From Bacteroidetes bacterium CG12_big_fil_rev_8_21_14_0_65_60_17 (GTDB lineage: Bacteria > Bacteroidota > Rhodothermia > Rhodothermales > UBA10348): 64,000 bases of DNA. Below the pieces are notes generated by a model that saw only the letters and a list, made by a program, of their open reading frames with translations, made no database searches and was not told the DNA's origin. The stretch lies in assembly GCA_002787815.1 (NCBI GenBank), contig PCUY01000047.1:1-64000 (forward strand), given 5' to 3'. Both the position numbers and the translations under genes were made by a program. Below are positions 45,060 through 53,900 of this stretch, one piece after another; the stretch's first letter is position 1, and each line of letters starts with the position of its first letter.

Positions 45060-46307
45060 ATGAACCGACTCGACACGACCGCGGTCCGCCGCCAATTTCC
45101 CTCCATCGACGTTCTCGATGAAGGCATTCGCCGCATTTACCTGGACAATCCGGGCGGAACGCAGATTTGTGGTGAGGCTGTCAATGCCATGGTTTCGTAT
45201 CTCAAACACATGAATGCCAACGACGGAGGGCATTTCATGACGTCGCGGCGGACCGACCTGCTCAAGGCGGAAGCCCACGATGCCATGGCCGATCTGGTCG
45301 GAGCCGAAAGCGGTGATGAGATTATTTTCGGACAGAACATGACCTCGCTCACGTTTTCCCTGTCCCGCAGCATGGGTCGGGAGCTGGACCCGGGAGATGA
45401 AATCGTCGTCACGCGTATGGACCATGATGCCAATGTGAGCCCGTGGCTCATGCTGGCCGGGGACCTGGGGCTGACCGTCCGGTGGATTGACTTCAATCCG
45501 GAAACGAACCGCTATGACGAAACGTCAGTCGATGAGGCCATTACCGACCGAACGCGGATCGTGGCGGTCAACTATGCGAGCAACGCGCTCGGAACGGTCA
45601 ATGATGTCAGGGACATTTCGGCTCGCGCCCGCGCCGTCGGAGCCTGGTCGTACGTGGATGCCGTACAATACACGCCGCACCTGGTGACCGATGTCCAAGC
45701 CATCGGCTGTGATTTCCTGGCGTGCTCGGCGTACAAGTTCTTTGGGCCGCACCAGGGCATTGTCTGGGGGCAGCGCCAAGTGCTGGAACGACTTACGCCG
45801 TACAAAGTGCGACCCGCGAGCAACGAACTTCCGACCCGCTTCGAGACGGGTACGCTGTCGCACGAAGGCATGGCCGGTACATTGGGGGCGGTAGAGTATC
45901 TGGCCGGGCTGGGCCGCGAGACGGAAGGAGGCGGCACGAACCGACGAGCCGATATTATCCGTGCCTTTGAACGCATTGAGGCGACGGAGAGGCCGCTGTG
46001 TCAACGCCTGCTGGCTGGCCTTGAAGCCATCCGGGGTGTGCGCCTCTACGGACCGGGGAGCGAAGGCCGCGTCCCTACCGTCGCATTCACGTCGGAGTAC
46101 ATCTCGCCGGCTGCACTCGCACGATCCCTGGCCGAACACAATATTTTTGTCTGGGACGGTGACTACTATGCCATGGAGGTCATCGAGCGCCTGGGACTGG
46201 CGGAGACCGGTGGCATGTTGCGCGTGGGTCTCGCACATTACAACACGGAAGAGGAGGTCGACACGTTCCTGGACGTTGTGGAGCACGTATCGACAGGCGC
46301 ACGCTGA
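45060..46307 (+). CDS. cysteine desulfurase-like PLP enzyme lacking the catalytic cysteine
   Basis: 415-residue class V aminotransferase-fold protein. PLP-Lys motif CSAYKFFGPHQGIVWG, substrate/PLP loop NPGGTQICGEAVNAM, and NYASNALGTVNDV. The family resemblance is to SufS/IscS-like proteins of the VC1184/TIGR01976 type. The segment where SufS has its catalytic Cys reads FVWDGDYYAMEVIERLGL, with no Cys, so desulfurase activity is unlikely; it may be an aminotransferase, lyase or epimerase. The C-terminus GMLRVGLAHYNTEEEVD is complete. A terminator-like hairpin sits in its leader. Confidence 0.88.
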   Translation: MNRLDTTAVRRQFPSIDVLDEGIRRIYLDNPGGTQICGEAVNAMVSYLKHMNANDGGHFMTSRRTDLLKAEAHDAMADLVGAESGDEIIFGQNMTSLTFSLSRSMGRELDPGDEIVVTRMDHDANVSPWLMLAGDLGLTVRWIDFNPETNRYDETSVDEAITDRTRIVAVNYASNALGTVNDVRDISARARAVGAWSYVDAVQYTPHLVTDVQAIGCDFLACSAYKFFGPHQGIVWGQRQVLERLTPYKVRPASNELPTRFETGTLSHEGMAGTLGAVEYLAGLGRETEGGGTNRRADIIRAFERIEATERPLCQRLLAGLEAIRGVRLYGPGSEGRVPTVAFTSEYISPAALARSLAEHNIFVWDGDYYAMEVIERLGLAETGGMLRVGLAHYNTEEEVDTFLDVVEHVSTGAR

Positions 46308-46313
46308 CCGGCC

Positions 46314-46598
46314 CTAAAGGCTGATCACACCTTCAATGGCGCTTGCCCTTCTGTAGAGCGCGATCACATGCTCGGCGCTCTCTACCTGGACACGTGAGGT
46401 AATGCTCTGATATGTGCCCTTCGACGAGGCGCGCACCGTTATTTCTTCGCCAGCAAAAACAGCCTGCAGGTCGGCCGATCGCTCCCTGGGAGCAATGAAC
46501 TTGAACAGATATGTCGTGGGCCACTCATTCTGCTCGTCGAGCAACTCACGGAATCGCCCCCACCACGCCGCATTTCCCGTTGCCGGCTTCCTGGACAT
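46314..46598 (-). CDS. DUF493 (YbeD-like) family protein
   Basis: 94 residues from MSRKPATGNAAWWGRFREL at 46598; the ORF-track start is rejected because the upstream part is antisense to the DUF2231 gene. It matches the DUF493 fold, an ACT-like small protein, with WPTTYLFKFIAPRE and TVRASSKGTYQSITSRVQVESAEHVIALYRR. Related YbeD is linked to lipoate metabolism in enterobacteria, but that role is not shown here. Convergent with the PLP enzyme, six bases away. Confidence 0.85.
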   Translation of the reverse strand: MSRKPATGNAAWWGRFRELLDEQNEWPTTYLFKFIAPRERSADLQAVFAGEEITVRASSKGTYQSITSRVQVESAEHVIALYRRASAIEGVISL

Positions 46599-46661
46599 AT
46601 TTTGGTTCAATTCTCTGTGATGGCTCGTATATTTACCAAGGTACACGACACGCACTCTTCC

Positions 46662-47723
46662 ATGTTTCCACTTCCAGAATGGGCGCCCAATGTGCACCCG
46701 CTCATTGTGCACTTTCCCATCGGTATTCTGTTTACGGCCGCGATCTTTGACCTTGTCGGACTGGTATTCAGAAACCAGGACTTCCCGAGGCGTGCCGCGA
46801 TGGTGCTTTATGTGCTGGGCGGTATCGCAGCCGCGACAGCCTACTTCACGGGGGAAGCAGCAGCCGATTCGGTCTTTCTCCCGACGGAGGCCAATGCGCT
46901 GCTCACCGAACATTCCGACCTTGGTCATTATGTGTTCTACTTCTTTGGTGGGTACGCCGTTATCCGGGCAGCTACGTTCTTTGCCGGTCTGGAGCGAACG
47001 TACATTGTGCGTGTTGGACTGGCCCTTCTGGGAGTTGCCGGCCTCGGGCTGCTGACATACACGGCCGACCATGGAGCTGAAATGGTATTCCGGTACGGCG
47101 TTGGCGTACAGGCCGTGAACACCAAACCCGTGGTCCCGGTGTCCCCTTCAGATTCAGTTGTTACCGGTCCTCGAACCATGGAAAACGGTGGATGGACCTG
47201 GAAACCGCGCCGGGCCGCCGCATGGAGAGCACACATGGCAATTGAGGGCGACCTGGCATCGTCCAGTCTCCGGGACGGTGGCACACAGGACGGCGTCCCG
47301 GCAGGCGACGTGCTGGGACTGACTCCCGGCAATGGGCCCGTGACCATTTGGTTCGAGCATGCCCTCGAAACAGCTCAAATCGATGCTGCGCTCAATCTGG
47401 ATGATTTCAATGGCAGTGTCATGATTGTACACAACCTGGTCGATGCCCGGAATTATCATTTCACCGTGCTGACAGACGAAGAAATGCGGCAGGGCACGAG
47501 CAGTAACGGAGACTTCTACATCATGGATGCCAAACCCGTGCGCGCGGATGGATGGCACAGATATCGGGTCGTGTCCGATCAAACCCACTTCAGGGCCTAC
47601 ATGGACGAGCGGCTGGTCACCCATGGGCACGGCGAGGCACCACCGAGTGGTCATGTGGGTATCCGCCTGAGCGGCTCGGGTACCGTACTGCTTGACTACA
47701 TACAGGTCGTGCCGGTCAGGTAG
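46662..47723 (+). CDS. DUF2231 membrane protein with C-terminal concanavalin-like domain
   Basis: 353 residues from MFPLPEWAPNVHPLIVHFPIG, the usual first residues of DUF2231 proteins. Four helices lie in the first ~145 residues, with the family His residues in HPLIVHFPIG and HYVFYFFGG. Residues ~185-353 are a soluble beta-sandwich resembling LamG/concanavalin-like domains (FEHALETAQIDAALNLDDFNG, DGWHRYRVVSDQTHFRAYMD). DUF2231 proteins are otherwise short membrane proteins, so the fused extracytoplasmic domain is unusual. An alternative ATG lies at 46620, but it is only 21 bases from the divergent DUF493 start. Confidence 0.75.
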   Translation: MFPLPEWAPNVHPLIVHFPIGILFTAAIFDLVGLVFRNQDFPRRAAMVLYVLGGIAAATAYFTGEAAADSVFLPTEANALLTEHSDLGHYVFYFFGGYAVIRAATFFAGLERTYIVRVGLALLGVAGLGLLTYTADHGAEMVFRYGVGVQAVNTKPVVPVSPSDSVVTGPRTMENGGWTWKPRRAAAWRAHMAIEGDLASSSLRDGGTQDGVPAGDVLGLTPGNGPVTIWFEHALETAQIDAALNLDDFNGSVMIVHNLVDARNYHFTVLTDEEMRQGTSSNGDFYIMDAKPVRADGWHRYRVVSDQTHFRAYMDERLVTHGHGEAPPSGHVGIRLSGSGTVLLDYIQVVPVR

Positions 47724-47833
47724 CATCTACCATGGGTGACTGACTCGATTCCTGTCAGCTTGGCAGGGAATGGTGTTTGGTATGAAGTTGGCACGTTCAG
47801 GATGTACTTGAAATACGTCCACCCACTGCCGTA

Positions 47834-50473
47834 ATGGCGGGTAAGAACGACATGAACTTCCAGAAATTTACTGTCAAAGCCCAGGACCTGGTCCGGGAAG
47901 CCACAGAGCTTGCAGCCGCGAATAGTCACCAGGGCGTCGAACCTGGCCACCTGATGAAAGCCTTCCTGGCCGAGAAAAGAGGTATTGCCCAAGCCATTCT
48001 GAGCAGGTTGGGCACGCCCGTCGGCCTGATTGAAGCCCGAACGGACAAAGCCATCGAGTCCTACCCCGTGGTGACGGGGTCGAGCGTGTCTGGTCAGTTC
48101 ATGGGAAACAGTACCAAGCTTGTTTTCGACAGGGCGCTGGCTGAAGCGGGTGTACTGGGCGATGATTTTGTGGCCTCCGAGCACCTGTTCATTGCGCTCT
48201 CCGAGTCCAAGGATGCTGTTGGCGAGGCACTTCGGGAGCAGGGAGTCACCAAGGAGGCCATTCTCGGTACACTCAAAGACATCCGGGGAAGCCAGAAGGT
48301 GACGGACCAGCATGCCGAGAGCCGCTACCAGTCGCTGGAGCGGTATACCCGCGACTTGAACGCACTTGCTGAAGCGGGCAAAATTGATCCGGTCATTGGG
48401 CGGGACGACGAAATCAGGCGTCTCCTGCAGATCCTCTCACGCCGGACAAAGAACAATCCCATTCTGATCGGAGAACCGGGTGTCGGAAAAACGGCCATTG
48501 CGGAGGGACTTGCCATCCGGATTGTCTCGGGCGATGTGCCCGACGGCCTCCAGAACCGGAGAGTTCTGGCTCTTGACATGGGTGCTCTCATCGCCGGTGC
48601 CAAGTACCGGGGAGAATTTGAAGACCGGCTCAAGGCCGTGGTCAAGGAAGTGGTTGACTCCAACGGCGAAATCCTGCTCTTCATAGATGAGATCCATACG
48701 CTCGTCGGGGCTGGTGCCGGCGAGGGTGCCATGGATGCGGCAAATATCCTCAAGCCGGCTCTGGCACGTGGGGAGTTGCGAGCTATCGGCGCCACGACGC
48801 TTGACGAATACAAGAAGTACCTGGAAAAGGACAAGGCCCTTGAAAGGCGATTCCAGGTCGTGGTGGTAGATGAACCGAGCATTGAAGATTCCATTTCGAT
48901 CCTGCGCGGTATCAAGGAGCGGTATGAGGTGCACCATGGTGTACGCATTACGGACGGCGCGCTCGTGGCAGCTGCTGAACTGAGTCACCGATACATTTCC
49001 GACCGGTTCCTGCCCGACAAGGCGATTGACCTGGTCGACGAAGCAGCCTCACGACTTCGCATTGAGATTGACTCCATGCCCGAAGAACTCGACACCCTCG
49101 AGCGACAGATCAGGCAGCTCGAAATTGAGCGCGAAGGTGTCAAGCGGGAAAAGGACCAGACCAAAATGGATCAGATTGGCGAGCAGTTGGCCAACCTGGA
49201 AGAGCAGAAAACCGAGCTGAAGGCGCGTTGGAAAAAGGAGAAAGAGCTCATCGGTGCCATTCGTGAGGCCAATGAACACATGGATGAACTGCGCCTCGAA
49301 GCGGACCGGCTCGAGCGGGAGGGCAAGTACGGAGAGGTCGCAGAAATCCGATATGGCCGCATTCCCAAACTTGAGGAACTGATTGCCGACAACAAACAGG
49401 CCCTCAATACCGCACAGGAGCACGGCGCCCTGCTCAAGGAGGAGGTCAGTGCCGAGGATATTGCAGGTATCGTATCCCGCTGGACCGGTATACCCGTCTC
49501 CCGCATGTTGGAGAGCGAACGGGTAAAACTGCTGCGCATGGAAGAGGAGTTGTCCAAGCGTGTTGTCGGACAGAAAGAAGCGGTCGAAGCCGTTTCCAAT
49601 GCCGTACGCCGGGGCCGAGCGGGGTTGCAGGAAGAAACGCGACCCATTGGCTCGTTCATCTTCCTGGGAACGACGGGAGTCGGAAAGACAGAACTTGCCA
49701 AAGCGCTGGCATCGTTCCTGTTCAATGATGACGACGCCATGGTACGCATTGACATGAGTGAATACCAGGAGCGGCATGCAGTCAGCCGGCTCGTCGGGGC
49801 ACCGCCCGGATATGTAGGGTACGAGGAAGGTGGACAGTTGACAGAGGCCGTACGGCGGAAACCGTATTCGGTCGTGCTGCTCGATGAAATAGAAAAAGCA
49901 CATCCGGAGGTCTTCAATATCCTGCTCCAGGTGCTCGACGATGGCCGCTTGACCGACAACAAGGGTCGCGTGGCGGACTTCAAGAACACGATCATCATCA
50001 TGACATCGAACCTCGGCTCCGAGGTGATCCAGGGCAGGATACAGGAAGGACAGGGACTGACACCCGCCGAGGAGGAACGCTTGTTTGGCGAGTTGACAGA
50101 CGTCCTCAAGCAACGTCTCCGGCCGGAATTCCTGAACCGGGTCGATGAAATCGTGATGTTCCACCCACTTGGCCACGATGAAATCAGACACATTGTGGAT
50201 ATCCAATTCGAGCATGTGCGCCGACTGGCAGCGCGCAGCAACGGACTGAAAGTCGAGCTCTCCGATGAGGCCCGGGATTACCTTGCCCGTGTCGGGTTCG
50301 ACCCGGTCTTCGGTGCGCGTCCGCTCAAGCGTGTGATCCAACGCGAAATCACGAACAAGCTGGCCGAGGAAATTTTGTCGGGGTGGCTGGAGCCGGACGA
50401 AACCGTTCGGATTACCCTGGTCAACAACGGCCTCAGTTTCGAGACCGTGCCGACTCCAGCCGAGCCAGCGTAA
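47834..50473 (+). CDS. clpB: ATP-dependent disaggregase ClpB
   Basis: 879 residues; an alternative ATG 6 codons in ([11 protein letters not shown]) is also plausible. Layout: N-domain (1-150), first AAA+ with Walker [10 protein letters not shown] and Walker [10 protein letters not shown], coiled-coil middle domain (~410-530), second AAA+ with GTTGVGKTE and [17 protein letters not shown], and a C-terminal domain. ClpB with DnaK re-solubilises aggregates after heat stress. No CIRCE-type repeat was seen upstream. The 3' end overlaps the convergent kinase gene by 41 bases. Confidence 0.96.
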   Translation: MAGKNDMNFQKFTVKAQDLVREATELAAANSHQGVEPGHLMKAFLAEKRGIAQAILSRLGTPVGLIEARTDKAIESYPVVTGSSVSGQFMGNSTKLVFDRALAEAGVLGDDFVASEHLFIALSESKDAVGEALREQGVTKEAILGTLKDIRGSQKVTDQHAESRYQSLERYTRDLNALAEAGKIDPVIGRDDEIRRLLQILSRRTKNNPILIGEPGVGKTAIAEGLAIRIVSGDVPDGLQNRRVLALDMGALIAGAKYRGEFEDRLKAVVKEVVDSNGEILLFIDEIHTLVGAGAGEGAMDAANILKPALARGELRAIGATTLDEYKKYLEKDKALERRFQVVVVDEPSIEDSISILRGIKERYEVHHGVRITDGALVAAAELSHRYISDRFLPDKAIDLVDEAASRLRIEIDSMPEELDTLERQIRQLEIEREGVKREKDQTKMDQIGEQLANLEEQKTELKARWKKEKELIGAIREANEHMDELRLEADRLEREGKYGEVAEIRYGRIPKLEELIADNKQALNTAQEHGALLKEEVSAEDIAGIVSRWTGIPVSRMLESERVKLLRMEEELSKRVVGQKEAVEAVSNAVRRGRAGLQEETRPIGSFIFLGTTGVGKTELAKALASFLFNDDDAMVRIDMSEYQERHAVSRLVGAPPGYVGYEEGGQLTEAVRRKPYSVVLLDEIEKAHPEVFNILLQVLDDGRLTDNKGRVADFKNTIIIMTSNLGSEVIQGRIQEGQGLTPAEEERLFGELTDVLKQRLRPEFLNRVDEIVMFHPLGHDEIRHIVDIQFEHVRRLAARSNGLKVELSDEARDYLARVGFDPVFGARPLKRVIQREITNKLAEEILSGWLEPDETVRITLVNNGLSFETVPTPAEPA

Positions 50474-53093
50474 GGCGTACATCGGCGGAGGCGTCGGCCA
50501 TGTCGGCTGCCAGAAAGGCATCCAGGCTGTGCTCCAGTTCAATCTCGGCTTCGTCCAGACGCCCTGCTTCGATAAGAAGCCGGGCGTACTCATGGCGCGT
50601 CACGGCCAGATCCGTATCTGTATTGCCCCACGCCTCCGACATGATCTGTACGGCACGGCGGTAGGCTGTAAGTGCCCGCTCCGTCTCACCGCCCTCGGCC
50701 AGGACGGACGCCAGCTCGCCCTGGTAGATGGCCGCCCAGTCTTCGGCCCCCGCCTGACCGAATACATTGACGGCTTTTGTATACCACTGTGCGGCAACGT
50801 CCAGGCGACCTTTCTCCCGCTCAAGACGCCCGAGCCACATCTGGTCCATGGCGGTGAAAAAACTGATCTCGCCGTGAATGGCCAAATGCACATCCAAGGC
50901 ACGTCTGAGGTGGCGCTCCGCCTCACTCACATGGCCCTGCGCAAGGAGAGCACGGCCCAGATAACTGAATGCACGGGCGGTATTATCGTGCTCCGCACCG
51001 TAGATATCCTGCCTTCTGTTTGCAGCATCCTGAAGCAGCTCCTTGGCCTCCTCGTAAAGCCCCAGGTCGTAGAGGACGCTTCCCAGGTTGTAGATGTTGT
51101 CGGCTACAAGCGGGTGACTGTCACCCAGCGTGGTTCTGGACATGGTCAGGGACTCTCTGTAATATCGTTCGGCGGCCGATAAATCGCCCATGCGGGCTGA
51201 ATACGTTCCCAGGTTTGAGAGCGACTCGGCGATATCCTTGTGCTGACCATCGGGAAACAGGGCCCGCCTTTCGGCAAGTGATTCCTCCAGCAGGGCATAT
51301 GCTGTTGAATCGGTGCCAAGTCGCATACGCGTAACGGCCAGGTCGTTGACCACCTGCGCCGCTTCGCGGCTTGGATAGCCCACAAGACGCCTGTACATAG
51401 CCAGCGACTCTTCGTACAGTGCAGCAGCCCGTTCCCAACTGCTGCGCGTGGACCCCTCGTCCAGAACGTAACCAAGACGATACAGCCCTTCAGCCAGATC
51501 CAGATGGTCTGTATCCGACCCGTAGCGCGCCCTCAACTCTCGGACATTTTCTTCCAGAAGGGCCCTGGCCCGGTCGGTATCTCCAATCTCGGTCAGGACC
51601 GCCCCGACCGTGTTACGAAGCGCGGCAGAAAGCTCAGAGGGGACGCCTTCACCCCGTTCCAACGATTGCGCTCCTTCACGGACCAACTCCCGAACCGTCA
51701 TTTCCCGCCCCTGTAATCGATCGGGCGACGCCGAATTGAACAGGTCTATGATGTACGCCGTCACTTCCTCCGCTTTCGATGCAGCCAGATCTGTCTGCGC
51801 CTTCTGATCGGCCATGCGTGTAGCATACTGGACCGAGAGTACGGTCGTGACGACGAGCAGGAGCACTATGACCGCACTGAAACTTACAGCGGCCCGGTTT
51901 CGACGCACGAACTTGCCTGTCCGGTATAGCGGCGAATCGGACTGCGCCTTGACCGGACGACCCCTCCGAAAGTTATCAATGTCCTGCAGGAGTTCACTCG
52001 CCGACTCGTACCGGCGATCCTGTTCTTTCCGGAGCGCCATGAGCACTATCCGGTCCAGGTCACCCGAAAGCTGCCTGCGAAGTCTGTCCAGGGACGTTGC
52101 GCGAAGCCGCGACGCGGACTCTGTGCCAGAACGTGTCACCATGGTCGATGGCCGCTCCGGCTCCTTCTCGAGCACCACCTTTTCGATTTCCTTGCGGGCG
52201 GTCGTCTGGAAAGTGAACGGTTTGTGCCCCGTGAGCAATTCGTAGAGCAGCACGCCCAACTGGTAGACATCACTGCTCGTCGTAATGCTCCCACCGCGCA
52301 GTTGTTCGGGAGATGCGTACTCGGGCGTCATGACCCGGTCCTCCATACGCGTCATGGGCATGGTATATCCGGCCAGATCCGGATTCAGGAATTTGGCAAT
52401 CCCGAAATCCAACAGCTTCACCTCTCCCTGCGCCGTAACCAGGATGTTCGACGGCTTCAGGTCCCTGTGCACAATCAGGTTCTGGTGTGCATAGTGTACG
52501 GCCGAGCAGACTTTGCCAAAAATTTCGAGCCGCTCTTCAAGTGTAAGTCGCTGCTCGTCGCAGTACGTGTCAATGCGCTCACCATCGACGAATTCCATCA
52601 CGAAATAGGACAACCCGTCATCGGTAGCCCCACCGTCGAGCAAGCGGGCAATGTGTGGATGCGTGAGCGAGGCCAGGATCTGGCGCTCCATCCGGAAACG
52701 TTTCAGGATCTCGTCCGAGTCCATGCCCCGCTTGATGACTTTCACTGCCACGTAGCGCCGGAAGGCCTCGTCATCCCGTACGGCCAGATAGACCTGGCCC
52801 ATACCTCCGCGCCCCAGCGGACGGATGAGCCTGTACGGCCCGACCGTCCGCGGCATGTCCTCTTCGTCGATCTCCTTCACCATCGACTGCAACACCTTGT
52901 GCAGGTGCTCGGGGGAATCGGACTCCAGGAAATCACTGGAATCGGAAGCGGCGTGCAACAGGCGCAAAACGTCGGCCAGGAGTTCAGCGTCATCGGCACA
53001 TTTTTCGGCCACCCAGGCCTCCCGCTCCTCGGCGGGCCGTTCCATGGCCTCGTCAAAAACAGCCTCCACCTTCTGCCAGCGCGCTTTGTCCAT
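50433..53093 (-). CDS. membrane Ser/Thr protein kinase with TPR sensor
   Basis: 886 residues. An N-terminal helical region (1-80) precedes a Hanks-type kinase (~85-350) with glycine loop [12 protein letters not shown], catalytic Lys in [23 protein letters not shown] in LDFGIAKFL, and APE-like [10 protein letters not shown]. One transmembrane helix (~415-435) is followed by an extracytoplasmic tail rich in tetratricopeptide repeats (~480-886). The gene begins 2 bases after the sigma factor stop, the sigma/kinase pairing typical of this phylum and of Planctomycetes and Acidobacteria. It would sense and signal across the membrane; the ligand is unknown. Its 3' end overlaps clpB. Confidence 0.93.
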   Translation of the reverse strand: MDKARWQKVEAVFDEAMERPAEEREAWVAEKCADDAELLADVLRLLHAASDSSDFLESDSPEHLHKVLQSMVKEIDEEDMPRTVGPYRLIRPLGRGGMGQVYLAVRDDEAFRRYVAVKVIKRGMDSDEILKRFRMERQILASLTHPHIARLLDGGATDDGLSYFVMEFVDGERIDTYCDEQRLTLEERLEIFGKVCSAVHYAHQNLIVHRDLKPSNILVTAQGEVKLLDFGIAKFLNPDLAGYTMPMTRMEDRVMTPEYASPEQLRGGSITTSSDVYQLGVLLYELLTGHKPFTFQTTARKEIEKVVLEKEPERPSTMVTRSGTESASRLRATSLDRLRRQLSGDLDRIVLMALRKEQDRRYESASELLQDIDNFRRGRPVKAQSDSPLYRTGKFVRRNRAAVSFSAVIVLLLVVTTVLSVQYATRMADQKAQTDLAASKAEEVTAYIIDLFNSASPDRLQGREMTVRELVREGAQSLERGEGVPSELSAALRNTVGAVLTEIGDTDRARALLEENVRELRARYGSDTDHLDLAEGLYRLGYVLDEGSTRSSWERAAALYEESLAMYRRLVGYPSREAAQVVNDLAVTRMRLGTDSTAYALLEESLAERRALFPDGQHKDIAESLSNLGTYSARMGDLSAAERYYRESLTMSRTTLGDSHPLVADNIYNLGSVLYDLGLYEEAKELLQDAANRRQDIYGAEHDNTARAFSYLGRALLAQGHVSEAERHLRRALDVHLAIHGEISFFTAMDQMWLGRLEREKGRLDVAAQWYTKAVNVFGQAGAEDWAAIYQGELASVLAEGGETERALTAYRRAVQIMSEAWGNTDTDLAVTRHEYARLLIEAGRLDEAEIELEHSLDAFLAADMADASADVRLTLARLESARSRN

Positions 53094-53095
53094 GA

Positions 53096-53722
53096 TCAGA
53101 TTTCGTTTTCCATGAACATCATGTAGAGCAGTGACTTGGCCTTGATCCAGTCCCTGTTCACCGTCCGCTCGGCTACATCAAGTACCTCGGCTGTCTCCTT
53201 GACCGACATGTTCGCAAAGTAGCGGCACTCCACAATGCGGGCGAATCGTGGATTGAGTTCTTCCAGTCGATTGAGTGCATGGTCCAGATCCAGAATGTCG
53301 ACAGACGGTACGTTTTCGCCGGCAATCCTGGACGCATCGATCTGTGTAGAGCCATGCCGGGCTTCGGGGCCTCCTCGTTTCTGAGCCTTCCATTTGCGCG
53401 CATAGTCCACGAGGATCTGTCGCATGGCTCGCGATGTCACGGCAAAAAAGTGCGCTCTGTTCTCCCAGTCGGTCTCTTCCCGATCGAACAGCTTCAGATA
53501 GGCTTCATGAACCAGCCCTGTCGGATTCATGGTTTCCCCGGGATTGCGACGGAAAAGCTCCCGGCTGGCAATTTCCTTCAGTTGATCGTAGACAAGCTTG
53601 AAAAGCTCATCCACGGCTCCCTCATCGCCGTTTTTGTGGGCTACCAGAAGTTGTGTTACGACTCCTTCCTTGAACATGCGCAGGCGTGGTGTTTCAGACA
53701 AAGGGTACGCATTGGCAGTCAA
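53096..53722 (-). CDS. ECF-like RNA polymerase sigma factor
   Basis: 208-residue sigma-70 family member of the short class often paired with Ser/Thr kinases (TIGR02999-like). The sigma2 region (~25-100) has ETMNPTGLVHEAYLKL and FFAVTSRAMRQILVDYAR; the sigma4 region (~140-205) contains the helix-turn-helix SVKETAEVLDVAERTVNRDWIKAK. The start may be 53722 or the ATG at 53677 (MFKEGVVTQLL). It precedes the kinase gene by only 2 bases, so it is a direct output or input partner. The 178-base gap to smc contains divergent promoters. Confidence 0.9.
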   Translation of the reverse strand: MTANAYPLSETPRLRMFKEGVVTQLLVAHKNGDEGAVDELFKLVYDQLKEIASRELFRRNPGETMNPTGLVHEAYLKLFDREETDWENRAHFFAVTSRAMRQILVDYARKWKAQKRGGPEARHGSTQIDASRIAGENVPSVDILDLDHALNRLEELNPRFARIVECRYFANMSVKETAEVLDVAERTVNRDWIKAKSLLYMMFMENEI

Positions 53723-53828
53723 AAACGGAACATCCCGCCGTGATTGACGAAGGACTCTAATTTACAATAACGGATTATTATTATGATGGATGCGTCGCAT
53801 GGCGCTATTATTGAACGCTTTACACGTG

Positions 53829-53858
53829 TTGACAACTTCATTTGCAAAACGGTTATCC
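53829..53858 (+). promoter_or_regulatory. candidate promoter of smc
   Basis: TTGACA (53829-53834) and TTATCC (53853-53858) are separated by 18 bases. A further TACCTTAA lies at 53861, near the Bacteroidota -7 form. The smc ATG is 42 bases further on. Prediction only. Confidence 0.3.
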
Positions 53859-53900
53859 CGTACCTTAATTGCACGTTGGTTCCGCAAATCCTGCACGTGA

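Noticed and set aside
47724-47833. CIRCE or other heat-shock operator before clpB
   Set aside because: Looked for TTAGCACTC-type inverted repeats; only a weak CCTG...CAGG pairing is present.
49049-50593. 514-residue minus-strand ORF
   Set aside because: Antisense to clpB; a consequence of high GC codon use.
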